DNA of 64,000 nucleotides from Oscillospiraceae bacterium (lineage in GTDB: Bacteria > Bacillota > Clostridia > Oscillospirales > Oscillospiraceae), in the NCBI GenBank assembly GCA_902785905.1, contig CADAAM010000023.1, positions 1 to 64,000 on the forward strand, read 5' to 3'. Below the pieces are notes generated by a model, which was given only the letters and a program-made list of their open reading frames with translations, was not told the DNA's origin and did not search any database. A program made the position numbers and the translations under genes. This document shows positions 61,389 to 64,000 of this stretch, piece after piece (the first letter of the stretch is position 1; each line of letters starts with the position of its first letter).

Positions 61389-61399
61389 ACAAAAACCCA

Positions 61400-61439
61400 A
61401 CAAAAAATACCTCGTACAAATGTACGAGGTATTTTTTGT
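61400..61439. terminator. Bidirectional terminator at the end of the hydrogenase operon
   Basis: ACAAAAAATACCTCGTAC pairs with GTACGAGGTATTTTTTGT around a 4-base loop, with T-runs on both strands. It also ends the convergent small gene. Confidence 0.92.
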
Positions 61440-61765
61440 TACGCCGGTTCATACGAGCGGCTGATCTCTTTTCCGTCCGCGTCGTATTCCACGTCCTCCA
61501 TGAGGGCGGGATCCACTTTGCTGCGCTTTTTGACCACCATGCCCTGGCCCTGGTTGTTGAAGACCCAGATCTTGTAGCCGGGGTTGTTGGGGTCGGGCTT
61601 GCGGTAGACGCTGGTCTTGTTCAGGCGGCAGAACCTGGCCCGCCCCTCCGCCGTGTCCAGCAGATCGCCGGGGCCGTTATAGTAGAGCTCGTCCTTGACG
61701 GCGTCTTTCTTAAATTGCTCCCATTCCTCGTCGGGGACCTTGTCGACGTCTCTCGGGTCCAGCAT
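61439..61765 (-). CDS. Small acidic/basic protein of unknown function
   Basis: I do not recognise this 108-residue soluble protein. It has a helical N-terminus (DEEWEQFKKDAVKDELYYN) and a strand-rich end (GYKIWVFNNQGQGMVVKKRS). No Cys-based or catalytic motif is obvious. AAGGAG lies 8 bases before the ATG. It is 12 bases downstream of degV and shares its transcript. Confidence 0.7.
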   Translation of the reverse strand: MLDPRDVDKVPDEEWEQFKKDAVKDELYYNGPGDLLDTAEGRARFCRLNKTSVYRKPDPNNPGYKIWVFNNQGQGMVVKKRSKVDPALMEDVEYDADGKEISRSYEPA

Positions 61766-61777
61766 GGTATGTACTCC

Positions 61778-62626
61778 TTACTTTCTGATAAACATCACGC
61801 CCAGGGTCTTCGGGCCGCAGTGGGAGACGATGGTGCACCCGGCCTTGGCGTCATGGATGACGGCCTCGGGGACAGCCTCCAGAATCATGTCCTTGAGCTC
61901 TCGGAGCGTCTCCTCCGGCACCTCGCCGGAGTCGGCCAGAAAGACATGTCCGGGCCGAACGTCGGCAGAGGCCAGGCGCTCCCTGACGTACTGACGGTAG
62001 ACGGACGACATCGCGCCGCGATACTTTTTGTAGACGCTGAGCTTGCCGCCCTTCATCTCCAGCGCGGGCTTAAGGCGCAGAAGATTGGCCCCCAGCGCCG
62101 TCACACCGGAGCAGCGCCCGCCCTTCCACATAAATTCCAGGGTGTCCAGCACAAAGCTGGTGTCGACCTTGTCCGTCAGGCCGCGCAGGTGCTCGGCAAT
62201 CTCGGCGGCGCTCATCCCCTTGTCCCGGCATTCCGCGCCCTCAATGGCCAAAAGCCCGACCCCGTTGCACAGCATCCGGCTGTCGACGGGGTACACGCCC
62301 TCCAGCTCCGAGGCCGCGATGCAGGCGTTATTGAAGGAGCTTGACAGCTCCGCGCTGATATCCAGATGCACGATCTCGCAGCCCTCGTCCAGGATCGCGG
62401 TGAAGAAATCCGTGAACTGCTGGATGCCGGGGGCGGAGGTCTTCGGCAGGGTGCCGTCCGCGCGGTAGCGGGCGTAGATGTCCTGCGTGCCGAAGCCCAC
62501 ACCGTCGAGATAGCTGTCGTCCCCCAGCAGGATGGTAAGGGGGATGACGCGGATATCATAGCGCTCGCACAGCTCCGGAGACAGATCGCAGGTGCTGTCG
62601 CACGTGATCACGACGGGCTTGGTCAT
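61778..62626 (-). CDS. DegV-family fatty-acid-binding protein
   Basis: A 282-residue DegV/FakB-type protein that binds a fatty acid for phosphorylation by FakA. N-terminal VVITCDSTCDLSPELCERYD, then KTSAPGIQQFTDFF (substrate-site Thr-Ser), SAELSSSFNNACIA, LDTLEFMWKGGRCSG and KPALEMKGGKL. ATG 62626 follows AGGAGTG; the ATG 24 bases upstream has no site. No fakA-like gene in the window. Confidence 0.9.
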   Translation of the reverse strand: MTKPVVITCDSTCDLSPELCERYDIRVIPLTILLGDDSYLDGVGFGTQDIYARYRADGTLPKTSAPGIQQFTDFFTAILDEGCEIVHLDISAELSSSFNNACIAASELEGVYPVDSRMLCNGVGLLAIEGAECRDKGMSAAEIAEHLRGLTDKVDTSFVLDTLEFMWKGGRCSGVTALGANLLRLKPALEMKGGKLSVYKKYRGAMSSVYRQYVRERLASADVRPGHVFLADSGEVPEETLRELKDMILEAVPEAVIHDAKAGCTIVSHCGPKTLGVMFIRK

Positions 62627-62663
62627 AACATCACTCCTGTTAAAAAACAATCAGGTAATAATT

Positions 62664-62692
62664 ATAATATCACGTCAGGCAAAAATACGCAA
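62664..62692 (-). promoter_or_regulatory. Promoter of the degV-like gene
   Basis: Minus strand TTGCGT, 17 bases, TATTAT (overlapping TATAAT), 38 bases before ATG 62626. Confidence 0.55.
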
Positions 62693-62706
62693 GGGGGAGA
62701 AGTTCG

Positions 62707-64000
62707 TCACTTTTTGGCGGGCGCGGCTTCGTAGGAATACGCGAGCATGACGCCGCAGACGAGGAAGAAGAACAGCTCCCGGAAGTCGGTGAGCGCCCTC
62801 TCGTCCGCCGAGGCGGTGAAAATGACGGTCTCGAGCATGCCGTAGAGGAAGACCCCGCCCACCGGGAAGGTCAGGGACTTGACGGCGAGACTGGCCCTGG
62901 AGAAAAAGAGCCTGAACATGCGGATGACAACCAGCACCGTGAAGGCCAGCACCAGCAGAAAGCCAGGCAGACCCGTCAGCATCAGCACCTGCAGCAGATA
63001 GTTGTGCATGTGCCAGAAGGGGCCGATCTGATAGCGGTGCGGCCCGTCCATGAGCTTGCTGCTGTACTTGCCGGTCAGCAGGCGCAGCGGCTCGTCTTTA
63101 ATGGCGGGGATGGCGCTGAGATAGACGCCGAGGCGGTTGGAGCCGGTGAAGACGGTCTCCTTGAAATCGCGGTTGTCGTTAAAGTCCTGGCCGTCCGCGC
63201 TCAAGACATTCTGATCCATGAACTGGTCGGACGTGCGCTCGATCTTCACGTCCATGGCGTTGTAGACCGCCGCCGTGCCCGCGCGCAGCCAGCCGAAGCT
63301 GAGATAGCACACGACGAGACTGACGAGGGCCAGCACGGTGATCGCAAAAACACGCAGGGCCTTTTTTTCGATACGCAGATACCGCATCCCCAGCAGCACG
63401 GCCAGCATGGCGGCGTTGACGCTCGCGGCGATGAGGACGCTGCGGGTCACGCAGAAGGCCATGGCCATGTGGAACAGAGCGATCACGATAAACACACGCC
63501 AGACGCGGGACGTGCACTTAAAGAGTTCATAGATCATCATGCACCAGGCGAGATAGAACCACACGGCGGAGATGGTGCGCGTGGTCTCCCAGGCGACGAT
63601 GCGGACGAAGGAATTGGCGTAAAAGTTGTTGTCGAGGCCGAAGACCACATGCTCCGGCGGGAGATAGAAGTACACGCCGAAAATGCAGGCGTAGAGGCCC
63701 AGCAGGGCGGTCACAAAGTAGAAGGCCCCGCATACGGCGATCACGGCGTCGAGCATCACGCGCCGCTCCTTCTCCTCCAGCAGCAGGCCCACCGGCAGCA
63801 CCACACAGCACAGCACCCGGCTGAGCACGAGGTCGAGCTCGTTTTGCAGGTACCAGTCGGTATTGAGAAGCCGAGATACGAAAAGCCAGATCGTGTACCA
63901 GATGACGAGTTTGACCTCTTTGACGCCGTCGAGGCGCGCGCGGAAGAAGTAGATCGCGGCGAAGGCCGCAATGGCGGTCTTGCCGTAGGAGGCGTAGAGA
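62707..64000 (-). CDS. O-antigen ligase/polymerase-like membrane protein, 5' end missing
   Basis: The reading frame stays open to the window end, so the start lies beyond 64000; 430 residues are visible. It has about nine hydrophobic segments, a large outside loop (NRLGVYLSAIPAIKDEPLRL) and HMHNYLLQVLMLTGLPGFLL, the HN-x-L-xx-l-xx-GlxG feature of Wzy/WaaL-type (Wzy_C) proteins. It probably joins or polymerises a surface glycan. No sugar transferase genes are visible beside it. Confidence 0.75.
   Translation of the reverse strand, partial: LYASYGKTAIAAFAAIYFFRARLDGVKEVKLVIWYTIWLFVSRLLNTDWYLQNELDLVLSRVLCCVVLPVGLLLEEKERRVMLDAVIAVCGAFYFVTALLGLYACIFGVYFYLPPEHVVFGLDNNFYANSFVRIVAWETTRTISAVWFYLAWCMMIYELFKCTSRVWRVFIVIALFHMAMAFCVTRSVLIAASVNAAMLAVLLGMRYLRIEKKALRVFAITVLALVSLVVCYLSFGWLRAGTAAVYNAMDVKIERTSDQFMDQNVLSADGQDFNDNRDFKETVFTGSNRLGVYLSAIPAIKDEPLRLLTGKYSSKLMDGPHRYQIGPFWHMHNYLLQVLMLTGLPGFLLVLAFTVLVVIRMFRLFFSRASLAVKSLTFPVGGVFLYGMLETVIFTASADERALTDFRELFFFLVCGVMLAYSYEAAPAKK

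Noticed and set aside
1..64000. CRISPR arrays, prophage genes, complete insertion sequences
   Set aside because: No evenly spaced short repeats with unique spacers, no Cas, no phage structural genes and no transposase were seen.

Overview
This window is high-GC chromosomal DNA of a low-GC-phylum (Firmicutes) type organism, most likely an anaerobic, spore-forming gut Clostridium of the Oscillospirales kind. The reasons are a SpoVAC gene, a SpoIIE/RsbU-type phosphatase, a Noc/ParB protein, AGGAGG ribosome binding sites, sigma-A promoters of the TTGACA-N17-TATAAT type, an ECF folate transporter subunit and an H2-evolving membrane [NiFe] hydrogenase. The taxon is inferred from gene content only. 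The window holds 59 protein genes (two of them broken, two cut by the window ends), one tRNA and an unusually rich set of intergenic palindromic repeats.

Layout. 1-5.1 kb: a sugar or sugar-acid catabolic operon (SDR fragment, Zn-dehydrogenase, TIM-barrel epimerase, LyxK-like kinase, D-2-hydroxyacid dehydrogenase). 5.3-9.7 kb: a one-module NRPS of unusual A-PCP-C order, translationally coupled to a MATE exporter. 10-12 kb: a zinc-ribbon membrane protein and an L,D-transpeptidase-like protein. 12.5-23.5 kb: the standout region, a divergent RiPP locus with a Nif11/NHLP-type precursor, a B12-dependent radical SAM maturase, the NHLM export set (HlyD-like protein, C39 peptidase-ABC, second ABC), a flavin reductase and a LanM. 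23.5-44.5 kb: Noc/ParB, an amino-acid symporter, VanZ, a broken D,D-carboxypeptidase, secreted and membrane proteins, an acyltransferase-carrier-protein fusion with its own AMP ligase, an anion transporter, a broken solute-binding protein, a PP2C phosphatase and FolT. 44.5-46.7 kb: a visibly AT-richer two-gene island (Mrr-type nuclease plus a HhH-GPD-like protein) next to tRNA-Ser(GGA). 47-61.4 kb: SpoVAC, then hypF-C-D-E, a group 4 Mbh-like [NiFe] hydrogenase joined to Mrp antiporter modules, and hypA. 61.4-64 kb: a small unknown gene, DegV and a partial O-antigen-ligase-like protein.

How it fits together. In the RiPP locus the precursor core has Thr and Ser but no Cys, and the LanM keeps its dehydratase residues but has lost all three zinc ligands of the LanC cyclase half. 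Together with a B12 radical SAM enzyme and a flavin reductase, this points to a dehydrated, C-methylated or reduced peptide without lanthionine rings, closer in logic to polytheonamide-type proteusins than to lantibiotics. The precursor has a consensus promoter and an intrinsic terminator directly behind it, so it should be made in excess over its enzymes. In the hydrogenase locus, ferredoxin oxidation, H2 formation and Na+ or H+ pumping are encoded as one operon.

Three repeat families punctuate the intergenic DNA: TAATACT-bounded nested palindromes that often supply the stop codon of the neighbouring gene, a GCATGGGGATT family, and CTTGCCTCCC...GGGAGCCAAG elements that occur four times inside the hydrogenase operon only.
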